This document shows, piece after piece, positions 1 through 6,098 of a DNA stretch of 9,937 bases; position 1 is the stretch's first letter; each line of letters opens with the position of its first letter. The stretch is from DATGIQ01 sp035295665 (GTDB lineage: Bacteria; Planctomycetota; Planctomycetia; Gemmatales; Gemmataceae), in assembly GCA_035295665.1 (NCBI GenBank), contig DATGIQ010000535.1:1-9937 (forward strand), read 5' to 3'. The notes beneath the pieces were generated by a model that saw only the letters and a program-made list of their open reading frames with translations, was not told the origin of the DNA and did not search any database. A program made the translations under genes and the position numbers.

Positions 1-325
1 CTCCCGTCGCCAGCGCTGCTCTCTCTAGCGCACCGTGCCTCGGCCGCACTCGGACGAAAGGTCCCCTCTACCGGATCGCGTGCGCCAAGGATCAACAGGA
101 CTGCTGCTTCGGCGCTCCGCTTCGGGAAGAGGGAGCCAGGCCAAATTCCGTTCGTCACTTCGATCTCCCATTCTCGGAAGGCTTGGCGAAGACTATCCTA
201 GCTTCCCGGGTTCGCGTCAAAAGTAATGGCTATGCGTCGCTGTGGCATGCTTGTTCCCGGGAACAAGGTACACGATTGGACTCGAGATACCCCGCGAACG
301 GGCACGGTTGATGGTGGTCGTCCTG
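1..325. other. Left-edge stretch with no recognised gene
   Basis: No reading frame here gives a protein I recognise. One plus-strand frame stays open from base 3 to a TGA at 310-312, about 103 codons, but it has no good start, is rich in Cys and Arg and resembles no family, so I do not call it. The only clear structure is the palindrome at 250-267. A small 4-bp hairpin (CCCG/CGGG, 291-302) also lies between it and the prolyl isomerase gene. The stretch probably holds the 3' flank of that minus-strand gene. Confidence 0.5.
250..267. repeat. Perfect 18-bp palindrome CTTGTTCCC/GGGAACAAG
   Basis: The sequence CTTGTTCCCGGGAACAAG reads the same on both strands. As RNA it could fold with a 7-bp stem and CCGG loop. 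It lies 58 bp beyond the stop codon of the minus-strand prolyl isomerase, so a terminator without a U tract is possible; a dimeric regulator site is the alternative. Neither strand has a T run after it. The match is directly seen; the function is not known. Confidence 0.4.
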
Positions 326-787
326 TCAGGATTGGTCCAACTCAGACCCGGCCTGTGGGGTCTGGATACTGACCAGTTCTACCTCCAACTCCACTGCCTG
401 CCCCGCCCAGGGATGGTTGGTATCGACGACTACCGTCGGGCCGCGTACTTCCAGAATCCGCACCAAGCGGCACCGGCCTTGCGGATTGGCGATCCGCACC
501 CATTTGCCGACGGATAAGGCTCGGTTTTTGGGAAACCGGGTGCGAGCCCAGCGGTGTACGCGCGTGGGATCCGATGGGCCGTAGGCGAGCTCAGAGGGCA
601 CGCGGATTGTCGTGCGGTCCCCGGGCGCCAAGCCAACCAGCGCCAACCCCAACCCGGGTAGGCGGGGATGGTTGATGCCAATCGTCAGCTCGACCGGTGA
701 TCGCTTCCGAGACGAAGCCACGGCACCGTTTTGCAAACGTTTCACATAATGGACCTGAACACGGTCACCTGGCTGCGCGATCGGCAT
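326..787 (-). CDS. SlyD-like FKBP-type peptidyl-prolyl cis-trans isomerase
   Basis: Predicted 153-residue cytosolic prolyl isomerase/chaperone of the SlyD-type FKBP group, which catalyses cis-trans isomerisation of X-Pro bonds. The N-terminal half of the FKBP fold is residues 5-70, with GDRVQVHYV at 7-15 and the FKBP-like PGL...L.G..PGD pattern around 44-57. An insert-in-flap-like section follows (about 73-125), and the fold closes with VVVDTNHPWAGQ (119-130) then VELEVELVSI (132-141). That N-H-x-x-AGQ pattern is typical of SlyD-like proteins. There is no His/Cys-rich metal-binding tail. The usual acidic residue in the 'DG...D.S' strand is replaced here (NGAVASS, 20-26), so catalytic strength is uncertain. 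The start was placed at ATG 785-787 because AAAGGA precedes it at good spacing; a longer frame to 955 adds 56 residues without family similarity. Monocistronic as far as visible. Confidence 0.85.
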   Translation of the reverse strand: MPIAQPGDRVQVHYVKRLQNGAVASSRKRSPVELTIGINHPRLPGLGLALVGLAPGDRTTIRVPSELAYGPSDPTRVHRWARTRFPKNRALSVGKWVRIANPQGRCRLVRILEVRGPTVVVDTNHPWAGQAVELEVELVSIQTPQAGSELDQS

Positions 788-1461
788 TGCGAATTGTCCT
801 TTCGAGGCGGAGAGATCTCTTCCCACCAGGGACCGGTTAGTCCTAGCGGACGGATGTTTACCCGGTCCGCGTACCTTGAGGCAGTACGGTGAACCAAGCC
901 TGCATGCCTCAGGCGAGGCACTTAGCTTGCGGGCGGTAGCTGCTGGGGAAAGCAAGACTGAATCATGGCTGACATCTCCGTGCTGGCGAGGACAAGAAAA
1001 GTCGTCCTACTCCTCACACTTGATGTCCACCAGATCCTAAGAATGCACTCTGGGGAAGAGGAAGGCATCAGGAATGTAGAGCAACAATGCGATTCTATCC
1101 GAACAGACCACGAACGTCCATCCTGCTTTCTGTACGAAGGAGGATAGGAAATGTTCTGAAGTCATTTTCGCACGATTGTGGACATCCTGGTTTCTACTGC
1201 CAGTAGCCCTTGGAAGTCGCGCCTCCCTCCTCCCCCGACAAGTTCGCCAGGTGGCCGAGTCACAGTCGTTCGGCGACTCATCGTTCCGTTCCCGCTTGGT
1301 GGTGGCCATGCCGCCCCATAGGCGCGGTGGCCGCGGGGCGCAAGCAATGGCGGGTTGGGGAAACAGATTTGCCAGTCAAGCGCCATCTCGCCGCCGAAAA
1401 CTGGATGGGTCAGGTCGTTTTCTGTGAAATCTCACGGAGGCATCCATGCATATACAAACGA
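788..1461. other. Long intergenic stretch, no convincing gene
   Basis: Several frames of 60-90 codons are open on both strands, but they overlap one another, have no clear ribosome sites and encode Arg/Pro-rich or mixed sequence without recognisable motifs. The part next to the prolyl isomerase is its leader. There, two alternative hairpins share bases: GCGGAC 846-851 with GTCCGC 865-870, and GGACCGG 830-836 with CCGGTCC 862-868. A 6-bp hairpin (TGCCTC/GAGGCA) lies at 905-920. I see no signature of tmRNA, SRP RNA or RNase P RNA. A decayed gene cannot be excluded. Confidence 0.5.
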
Positions 1462-1495
1462 AAACCCCTCGCAAGTCCCTAGTTGCGAGGGGTTT
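1462..1495 (-). terminator. Intrinsic terminator of tRNA-Gln
   Basis: AAACCCCTCGCAA (1462-1474) and TTGCGAGGGGTTT (1483-1495) form a perfect 13-bp stem with an 8-nt loop. On the minus strand the stem ends in GGGGTTTT, followed by CGTTTG, a usable U tract. The hairpin starts only 6 bp after the tRNA 3' end, so it most likely ends the tRNA transcript. On the plus strand the stem is followed by AGTTT, so it may also work in reverse. Confidence 0.88.
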
Positions 1496-1501
1496 AGTTT
1501 G

Positions 1502-1572
1502 CTACCCGGCCAGGATTCGAACCTGGACAAAGAGAACCAAAATCTCTTGTGCTACCGTTACACTACCGGGTA
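1502..1572 (-). tRNA. tRNA-Gln (anticodon TTG)
   Basis: Read on the minus strand, the 71-nt gene folds as a full cloverleaf. The acceptor arm is TACCCGG (1566-1572) with CCGGGTA (1503-1509). The D arm is GTGT/GCAC around AACGGTA, with one G-T pair. The anticodon arm is AGAGA/TCTCT around loop TTTTGGT, so the anticodon is TTG, reading CAA (and CAG by wobble). The T arm is CCAGG/CCTGG around TTCGAAT. The discriminator base is G. The CCA end is not encoded (CAA follows), so it must be added after transcription. The upstream region (1596-1620) is AT-rich and contains CATAAT on the minus strand, a possible -10 element, but I see no good -35. Confidence 0.95.
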
Positions 1573-2056
1573 AGAATCGAACGGTCTTGACTCATGTCTT
1601 TAATTATTATGCATTTGCGTCGATCTTTTCTTTGGCTCGGTTCGTCGCCGCTAGCCGGCTTTAGGTTCCTCAGGGCGAGAATCGGTTCCGTGATAAGCAC
1701 AAGCCGAACTTATTCCGAGGGCTGCCAAGAATCTCTTGGGCTAGGCCACTCGGCCGGTTTACTCAACTGCTCGAACGCATGCTTGCCATTGTACCGGCTT
1801 TGCGGAGCGAAGCAACGCGGCTCGACGCATGTGACGTTCCATCTCGCCGGCCGGCCGGTTTCTATCGTGTGCCGGTACTTGCACTGCGGCGTAAAATCGA
1901 ATGAAATTGAGCCATTGCTGCCGGCTAACCACGCAGCCGGATTCTCCAAGGACTACAGGCGCGGTGCTCTGCCTATGCTCCGCGACATTGATGGCCAGCA
2001 CACCGGCCGCGTGCAAAAGCCTTCGCGGCGAGACTGCAAGTCGTGCAGCCCTCCGC
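1573..2056. other. Intergenic stretch, no recognised gene
   Basis: This holds the upstream region of the tRNA gene and the downstream region of the minus-strand membrane operon. A plus-strand frame runs from 1594 through the stretch into the operon, but its product is Arg/Pro-rich, unlike any family I know, and becomes antisense to a real gene. A 12-bp palindrome CCGGCCGGCCGG lies at 1847-1858, and GGCCGGTTT occurs twice (1752-1760, 1852-1860). A weak hairpin (CTGCA/TGCAG, 2034-2048) is the only terminator-like element behind the operon, and it has no T run. Confidence 0.45.
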
Positions 2057-2425
2057 CTACCGGTACCACAACCGCCAAAAAACCGCCGCCCCCAGAGCAC
2101 CAATCGCGTAGAACAGCACGTCCAAATGGTCGGCGACGAAACGGTCGCCAAGACCGTCGATGGCCGGCACGAAGATCTCGAACACCCACGACCACAGTAT
2201 GAGCGGGATCACCAATTCCCCAGGCCGAGGCGGCGCATCGTCGCGCAGCCCCACGCGCCGCTGCGCGAACAGCATGATCGGCACCCAAAAGGGGATACAG
2301 ATCAGATCGTTGAGATGCTCATGGACAAAGCCATCCTTCCAGTGGGATTTCAGCACCAGCCGGTTGACGAAATACGTCGCCACGCAAATCAGGAATAACG
2401 GATCGCGGAGGTAACGGAAGCGCAC
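2057..2425 (-). CDS. Small four-helix membrane protein, function unknown
   Basis: Predicted 122-residue inner-membrane protein with about four hydrophobic segments (roughly 8-24, 40-54, 71-87 and 101-118). Conserved-looking stretches are the loop KDGFVHEHLNDLICIPFWVP (30-49) and the segment IPLILWSWVFEIFVP (73-87), both rich in aromatic and charged residues. From memory, similar small proteins with an HLND...IPFWVP pattern occur in Planctomycetota and some other phyla without a known role. The start codon is GTG (2423-2425), preceded by GGGAGG at 10-nt spacing inside the end of the upstream gene. Only 3 bp separate it from the stop of the T2SG-domain gene, so the two are almost certainly co-transcribed and translationally coupled. 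Hydrophobicity and reading frame are seen; the function is not inferable. Confidence 0.8.
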   Translation of the reverse strand: MRFRYLRDPLFLICVATYFVNRLVLKSHWKDGFVHEHLNDLICIPFWVPIMLFAQRRVGLRDDAPPRPGELVIPLILWSWVFEIFVPAIDGLGDRFVADHLDVLFYAIGALGAAVFWRLWYR

Positions 2426-2428
2426 GGC

Positions 2429-3079
2429 TCAGTGGCCTCCCGGTATGATGTGAAGCGAGCCGATTACCAGGGCAGCCACCGTAGCGAAGAAGGCGGTCAC
2501 GACGTTGATAAAGATGGTCTCGCCCAGAGTGGGCCGCTTCCCGCCTTTGCCGGCAGCCTGCAACAGGCACAGGGGAAAGGCGGCCAACCCGCCCAGGATA
2601 CACGCCATCTGGAGCAGCTTGGTATTCGGGTCGGTCAAAAACCGGGCGAAGGTGGGAGGAGGACCGGCCGCGGGGTCGGGCTGGCCGGCAACGAGATCGG
2701 CAGCGGAGCCAATGCCGCCTGGCCTGCCGTCCTTGCCGTTGGAATAGAGTTTGTACGTGCCTTCCCCCATTTCGTAATGGATTGGCCAGCCCCACTGGTC
2801 CACCGGGAACCCCTCTTTCTCGAGCACCTTCTTGTCCCGCACGACCGGCAGTTCGCTCAGGTTCTCGGGCCAACGGCCGGTGGCCGCCTTGTAAGTGTCG
2901 ACGCCCTGGCGGAGCATCTCCAGCTTTGCCCGTGTCGGCTCGGTCGATTCTTGGGGAGCCACCAGATGGCGATAGTTCAACCAAGCGCAGACATAGGCAG
3001 TGCCCGTGACCGTAAGAGACGTGGCCAGGCAGAGGAGGATGCGGTTCAGCCAGTAGCGGTTCAAGCCCGGTGCAGGCAT
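2429..3079 (-). CDS. Membrane protein with a T2SG (pseudopilin C-terminal-like) domain
   Basis: Predicted 216-residue protein. A first membrane segment (about 13-35) is followed by a domain resembling the C-terminal part of the major pseudopilin GspG (T2SG family). This begins with a helix at 50-66 (RAKLEMLRQGVDTYKAATGR), then WPENLSEL (70-77), the DxWGxPI-like turn DQWGWPIHYE (94-103) and the strand/loop YKLYSNGKDGRPGG (109-122), which matches the Ca-site loop region of pseudopilins. A Pro-rich linker (about 131-143) leads to two more membrane segments (about 155-175 and 187-208). There is no prepilin peptidase site (Gly-Phe-Thr-Leu-Ile-Glu type) at the N-terminus, so it is not an ordinary pseudopilin. 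The start was set at ATG 3077-3079, preceded by AGAGGA; the longer frame to 3265 adds 62 non-conserved residues. First gene of a two-gene operon. The actual role is unknown. Confidence 0.8.
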   Translation of the reverse strand: MPAPGLNRYWLNRILLCLATSLTVTGTAYVCAWLNYRHLVAPQESTEPTRAKLEMLRQGVDTYKAATGRWPENLSELPVVRDKKVLEKEGFPVDQWGWPIHYEMGEGTYKLYSNGKDGRPGGIGSAADLVAGQPDPAAGPPPTFARFLTDPNTKLLQMACILGGLAAFPLCLLQAAGKGGKRPTLGETIFINVVTAFFATVAALVIGSLHIIPGGH

Positions 3080-3147
3080 GTTCGATTCCTCTGATGCACG
3101 GTGTGGCTCATGATATCTTACGGCTGCTGTTTGCGGCCGCCGAACAA

Positions 3148-3177
3148 TTGCCCATGCCTGGGGCAGTGCTTTATAAT
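3148..3177 (+). promoter_or_regulatory. Possible sigma70-type promoter of the CBM9-like gene
   Basis: TATAAT at 3172-3177 is a perfect -10 hexamer. TTGCCC at 3148-3153 lies 18 bp upstream and matches four of six -35 positions. Transcription would start near 3184, giving a leader of about 120 nt before the ATG at 3305. The minus strand reads TATAAA over 3170-3175, so the same AT-rich spot could also serve the divergent membrane operon. It is the best promoter-like match I see in this 225-bp divergent region. Confidence 0.4.
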
Positions 3178-3304
3178 CAGCGCACTCGACGGCAACCGCA
3201 GACCAAACCATTCTCAATGGGCGGCCGGGCGGTTTCGGACGTTCGATTGGCAGTGCCAACGACACGCTTCCAGACTCTCATACCCTGTGCGGAAAGGAGT
3301 TCTC

Positions 3305-4090
3305 ATGCCCCGTGCGACCAGATCCGGCTGGCTTTGCCTCCTCGCTGGCTTGGCCATTCTCACCGCGGCTGGCTTGGGACTTGGAGCGAAGACCCATTCT
3401 GCTGTGGAAAAAGCGGCTCCGCCCGTCGCGCGCTCGGCGGAGTGCCGATGGGCAACGGGGCCCATTCAGATTGATGGCCGACTTGACGAAGCGGCTTGGC
3501 AACAGGCCCAAGTGATCTCTGATTTCGCAGTTTACTGGGAACTTCGCCCGGCCAAGACTGCCACCAAGGCTCGACTTCTGTGGGATGATACCTATCTCTA
3601 TTTTGCCGCGGAGATGGAAGACAGCGACCTATACGCCGATGTTACCCAGCGCAATGGCATGATCTGGACCAATGATGTCTTCGAGCTGTTCTTCAAGCCG
3701 GCCCAGAAGAAGCTGGCCTATTACGAATTCCAGGTCAACGCCGCCAACACGCAACTGGAACTGTTTCTGCCCTCACGCGGCAGCGGGGGCTATCAGCGTT
3801 TCGCTCCACTTACCAAATTTGGCATGCAATCCGCTGTCAAACTCGAAGGGACGCTGAACAACCCAGCCGACAAGGATACTGGGTGGACTGTTGAAGGACG
3901 GATCCCGCTGAGCGCTTTCCTCTCCAGCGGGGACCGGCCCCAGCCCGGCTCGAAATGGCGGTTCGCACTTTGCCGGTATGATTATTCCGTAGCGTTCGAG
4001 CGCGTTGAGACCTCGTCGACGGCGCCGCTGACACAGTCGGATTTCCATCGCTACGAGGATTACGGCGAATTGACATTCATGGGTCGCTGA
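3305..4090 (+). CDS. Secreted CBM9-like carbohydrate-binding protein
   Basis: Predicted 261-residue exported protein. An N-terminal signal peptide (about 1-28, basic start, hydrophobic core around 9-27) precedes one family 9 carbohydrate-binding-like module (CBM9/DOMON-like beta sandwich) filling residues 48-258. Typical motifs in order are IQIDGRLDEAAW (54-65), ARLLWDDTYLYFAAEM (89-104), WTNDVFELFF (121-130), YYEFQVNAAN (139-148), WTVEGRIPLSAF (194-205) and YGELTF (253-258). There is no catalytic domain, so a sugar-binding role outside the cytoplasmic membrane is the likeliest reading; ligand unknown. The start ATG follows AAAGGAG at 5-nt spacing. The longer upstream frame from 3101 is non-conserved. 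A DUF1080 gene follows 130 bp later on the same strand, so the pair may act together on extracellular or periplasmic glycans. Odd points: none beyond the absent enzyme domain. Confidence 0.88.
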   Translation: MPRATRSGWLCLLAGLAILTAAGLGLGAKTHSAVEKAAPPVARSAECRWATGPIQIDGRLDEAAWQQAQVISDFAVYWELRPAKTATKARLLWDDTYLYFAAEMEDSDLYADVTQRNGMIWTNDVFELFFKPAQKKLAYYEFQVNAANTQLELFLPSRGSGGYQRFAPLTKFGMQSAVKLEGTLNNPADKDTGWTVEGRIPLSAFLSSGDRPQPGSKWRFALCRYDYSVAFERVETSSTAPLTQSDFHRYEDYGELTFMGR

Positions 4091-4220
4091 TGAGCACTGA
4101 TTCCTGATCGTTTGCATGAACAAATCAACGGCACCACCTTGAACGGTTTCGGCGCTGCTGGTATCGTTGGGTCCAGTCCTGATTCCTCACACAGCCACCA
4201 TTTCTGGGAAGGATGGCAAC

Positions 4221-4961
4221 ATGGTCCGCATCCCAACATTTTCACGAACGGTCCGTTCAAACCTCTGTATCTTGGTGTTGCTCGGCTTGTGTTCGGCCCT
4301 CCTTTGGGCGGAAATAAGCAGAGGCGCTGACAAGGATACGCCGCAGAAGACGGCGCCTGTCGTACCGCCGCGGGAGGGAAAATCTGAGACCATCAAGCTT
4401 TTTAATGGCAAGAACCTGGACGGCTGGGTCGGCCATCCGCAGCTCTGGTCCGTACAGGATGGTGTAATCGTCGCGAAAAACACGGAGCCGATCAAGGTCA
4501 GCACTTATCTCCTCACGAAACGCAACTTCAGTGATTTTCGCTTGACCGCCACGGTGAAGCTGGTCCAATCCGAGATGCATTCAGGCATCGCCTTTTGGGG
4601 CCGAAATGCCCCCGAGCATGGGGACCCTTACACCTATGCCGGCCACTTGGTGATGTTCCCTTCCGACTGGGGCATGTACGACTTGTTTGGTCGCAATGGT
4701 CTGCCCGTTGACGGGAAACCGGCCAAAATGGTTGGTAAGCAGCATGACTGGAACGATCTGGAAATCCTCGCTCAGGGCAACCGCGTTCGCGTGGTAGTTA
4801 ACAGCAAATTGGTCGTCGATTGGCGCGATCCCCAGCCGGAGCGAATCCACGAAGGGCCCATTGGCCTGCAATTGCACTCCAATCGAATGCCTCAAGAGGT
4901 CCATTTCAAAGACCTTGTCCTGACGACGTTCCCGGAAGATAAGCTAACTACCGTCAAGTAA
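4221..4961 (+). CDS. Exported DUF1080 (3-keto-disaccharide hydrolase-like) protein
   Basis: Predicted 246-residue protein. A signal peptide (about 1-35, basic start and hydrophobic core 15-30) is followed by a short linker and a single DUF1080 domain (about 57-237), a concanavalin-like jelly-roll fold. Family signatures are IKLFNGKNLDGW (58-69), LWSVQDGVIVA (75-85), YLLTKRNFSDFRL (96-108), HSGIAFWG (120-127), WNDLEILAQGNRVRVVVN (177-194) and GPIGLQLHS (212-220) ending in VHFKDLVL (227-234). Some relatives hydrolyse 3-keto-glucosides or 3-keto-disaccharides; most are uncharacterised. The start ATG (4221-4223) is preceded by GGAAGGA; an 18-residue upstream extension from 4167 lacks a better site. 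It follows the CBM9-like gene by 130 bp and is followed by a long hairpin. A second, larger DUF1080 protein lies at 7046-7996. Confidence 0.9.
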   Translation: MVRIPTFSRTVRSNLCILVLLGLCSALLWAEISRGADKDTPQKTAPVVPPREGKSETIKLFNGKNLDGWVGHPQLWSVQDGVIVAKNTEPIKVSTYLLTKRNFSDFRLTATVKLVQSEMHSGIAFWGRNAPEHGDPYTYAGHLVMFPSDWGMYDLFGRNGLPVDGKPAKMVGKQHDWNDLEILAQGNRVRVVVNSKLVVDWRDPQPERIHEGPIGLQLHSNRMPQEVHFKDLVLTTFPEDKLTTVK

Positions 4962-4965
4962 ACGC

Positions 4966-5027
4966 TTCCCGTGTGTCGCTCGGGCCCAATCGCGCTACGG
5001 AAAACAGTACCCCCCGGGCGACGGGAA
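4966..5027 (+). terminator. Long hairpin after the DUF1080 gene, probable terminator
   Basis: GTCGCTCGGG (4975-4984) pairs with CCCGGGCGAC (5013-5022), with nine Watson-Crick pairs and one G-T. TTCCC (4966-4970) pairs with GGGAA (5023-5027) across a 4-nt bulge. This 15-bp structure with a 28-nt loop starts 5 bp after the stop codon at 4959-4961. No U tract follows, so it could be a Rho-dependent or processing element rather than a classical terminator. It lies just upstream of the promoter at 5048. Confidence 0.45.
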
Positions 5028-5047
5028 ACCAAATTGATGACACCGAC

Positions 5048-5076
5048 TTGACACGCACCGGGGAGTAGGCTAAATT
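5048..5076 (+). promoter_or_regulatory. Sigma70-type promoter of the membrane protein-regulator-IspH unit
   Basis: A perfect -35 TTGACA (5048-5053) is followed after exactly 17 bp by TAAATT (5071-5076), which matches four of six -10 positions. Transcription would begin about 5083, about 29 nt before the first start codon at 5112. This is the best-formed promoter in the window. Its downstream edge touches the ACTTTG palindrome. Confidence 0.72.
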
Positions 5077-5093
5077 ACTTTGCATCACAAAGT
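5077..5093. promoter_or_regulatory. Palindromic operator ACTTTG-N5-CAAAGT
   Basis: ACTTTG (5077-5082) and CAAAGT (5088-5093) form a perfect 6-bp inverted repeat around CATCA. It starts directly after the -10 hexamer and spans the expected transcription start, the usual place for a repressor site. The second gene of the unit encodes a winged-helix regulator that would bind such a two-fold site as a dimer. Autoregulation is therefore likely, but it is inferred from position only. Confidence 0.6.
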
Positions 5094-5111
5094 TGTTTGT
5101 GGAGGCCGGAA

Positions 5112-5720
5112 ATGGACGCGCGTCAGGCAGCCCGGAATCTGGAAGTGATTCGCACGCTCATGGAACGCACGTGCCAGTACCAGCTGCTCACGGCCCGGGC
5201 CGGCTTGGCCGCCGGGAGCCTGGCCGGTGCGGGGGCGATTGCGTTTTTCTTCCTCGATCCCGAGAGCGCCTGGCAGTTTGGCATCACCTGGGCGCTGGTG
5301 TTTTTCGGTTCTCTTTTGTCGGCCACGATCAGCATCATTCTGCGTGGCCGGCAACGGGGTGAGCGCGTCTGGTCCCGCCCCGCGCGGGCAGTGCTCTTGG
5401 CCCTGGCGCCCTCGGTATTCGCAGCGATGGCATTCAGCGTATTTTTCTTTGCCCGGGGCGAACATCTTTGGCTGCCCGGAGTGTGGATGTTGTGCTATGG
5501 CCAGGGGGCGTTGGCGACGTCGGCGTACGCGCCATCGCCGATTCGCTGGCTTGGCCTGGCGGTGCTGCTCCTGGGTTGCTTGACCGTTTGGTTGGGAACT
5601 GGCTGGGCCATTCTCATGATGGGCCTGGTGTTCGGCCTGGGTCACGTGGGTCTGGGTACAGCGCTCTTGGTGTCCGAGCGCCGGGAAAATACGATTCGTC
5701 TCCACCGCGAAGTTGCCTGA
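5112..5720 (+). CDS. Six-helix integral membrane protein, function unknown
   Basis: Predicted 202-residue membrane protein. A short amphipathic N-terminal part (MDARQAARNLEVIRTLMERT, 1-20) is followed by about six hydrophobic segments, roughly 30-48, 56-77, 93-112, 120-140, 146-161 and 164-186, and a short basic tail. No transport or enzyme motif is visible. In other bacteria, from memory, small membrane proteins of this build (N-terminal '...L..IR..MERS' helix) are often encoded directly before winged-helix regulators of the HTH_34 type, as here. The start ATG at 5112 follows GGAGG with 6-nt spacing; a TTG five codons upstream (5097) lies within the expected leader and is less likely. It is the first gene after the promoter/operator, 24 bp before the regulator. 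Function unknown. Confidence 0.82.
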   Translation: MDARQAARNLEVIRTLMERTCQYQLLTARAGLAAGSLAGAGAIAFFFLDPESAWQFGITWALVFFGSLLSATISIILRGRQRGERVWSRPARAVLLALAPSVFAAMAFSVFFFARGEHLWLPGVWMLCYGQGALATSAYAPSPIRWLGLAVLLLGCLTVWLGTGWAILMMGLVFGLGHVGLGTALLVSERRENTIRLHREVA

Positions 5721-5744
5721 ACCTCGAAGTGCTGGGCCGCACCT

Positions 5745-6068
5745 GTGAACGCTCTCAAACGTCTCGTTGAAGAACTGGACCCGACCCTCCATGAGCGAGG
5801 CCGGCTCGCCATCGTGTCCGTGCTGGCTGCCGTCGATCACCTCACGTTCACGGAACTGCGGGATACTCTCGGGATGACCGATGGCAATCTGAGCGTCCAC
5901 CTGCAAAAACTGGAAGATCGAGAATACATCACCATCGACAAGCAATTCGTCGGCCGGCGGCCCCAAACGACTTGCCGGCTAACCAGGGCCGGTCAGCGCG
6001 CCTTCACCCGCTACCTAGATCATTTGGAAGCCATTGTGCAGCAGGGGCGCGGACAGAGAGGCGCGTGA
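5745..6068 (+). CDS. Winged-helix transcriptional regulator (HTH_34/MarR-like)
   Basis: Predicted 107-residue DNA-binding protein made almost wholly of one winged-helix domain. A dimerisation-type N-terminal helix with the ERGRLAIVSVL segment (17-27) is followed by the helix-turn-helix: FTELRDTLGMTDGNLSVHLQ (35-54), with recognition helix TDGNLSVHLQKLEDREYI (45-62). The beta wing is IDKQFVGRRPQTTCRLT (64-80), including the family-typical FVGRRPQT, and a C-terminal helix (82-98) ends the protein. No sensor domain or metal-binding Cys set is present. The start codon is GTG at 5745 with no good Shine-Dalgarno, suggesting translation depends on coupling to the membrane protein gene ending 24 bp upstream. 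It probably binds the palindrome at 5077-5093 and controls its own operon. The effector is unknown. Confidence 0.9.
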   Translation: MNALKRLVEELDPTLHERGRLAIVSVLAAVDHLTFTELRDTLGMTDGNLSVHLQKLEDREYITIDKQFVGRRPQTTCRLTRAGQRAFTRYLDHLEAIVQQGRGQRGA

Positions 6069-6098
6069 GGATCCTCCTCACCCAGCGGGAGAACCACA

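Noticed and set aside
3..312. Open plus-strand frame of about 103 codons entering from the left edge, possible end of a gene
   Set aside because: The translation is Cys/Arg-rich with no family resemblance, and GC-rich DNA often leaves such frames open by chance.
788..955. N-terminal extension of the prolyl isomerase
   Set aside because: The added residues do not resemble FKBP sequence, and the internal ATG at 785-787 has a good AAAGGA site.
965..1147. 60-codon plus-strand frame
   Set aside because: No convincing ribosome site, no motif, no recognisable family; too short to support on composition alone.
1587..1615. TTGACT plus TGCATT as a plus-strand promoter near the tRNA gene
   Set aside because: The -10 match is poor and no gene follows on the plus strand.
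1847..1858. CCGGCCGGCCGG palindrome as a regulatory site
   Set aside because: It is a simple CCGG tandem expected by chance in GC-rich DNA and is not placed near a clear start codon.
2034..2048. CTGCA/TGCAG hairpin as terminator of the membrane operon
   Set aside because: Only a 5-bp stem and no T run on the minus strand.
1594..2202. Plus-strand frame of 202 codons
   Set aside because: The product is compositionally biased (Arg/Pro/Thr-rich second half), no ribosome site is evident, and it runs antisense into the well-supported membrane protein gene.
5085..5966. Minus-strand frame of 293 codons
   Set aside because: It is the antisense shadow of the membrane protein and regulator genes, and its His/Gln/Arg-rich product has no family features.
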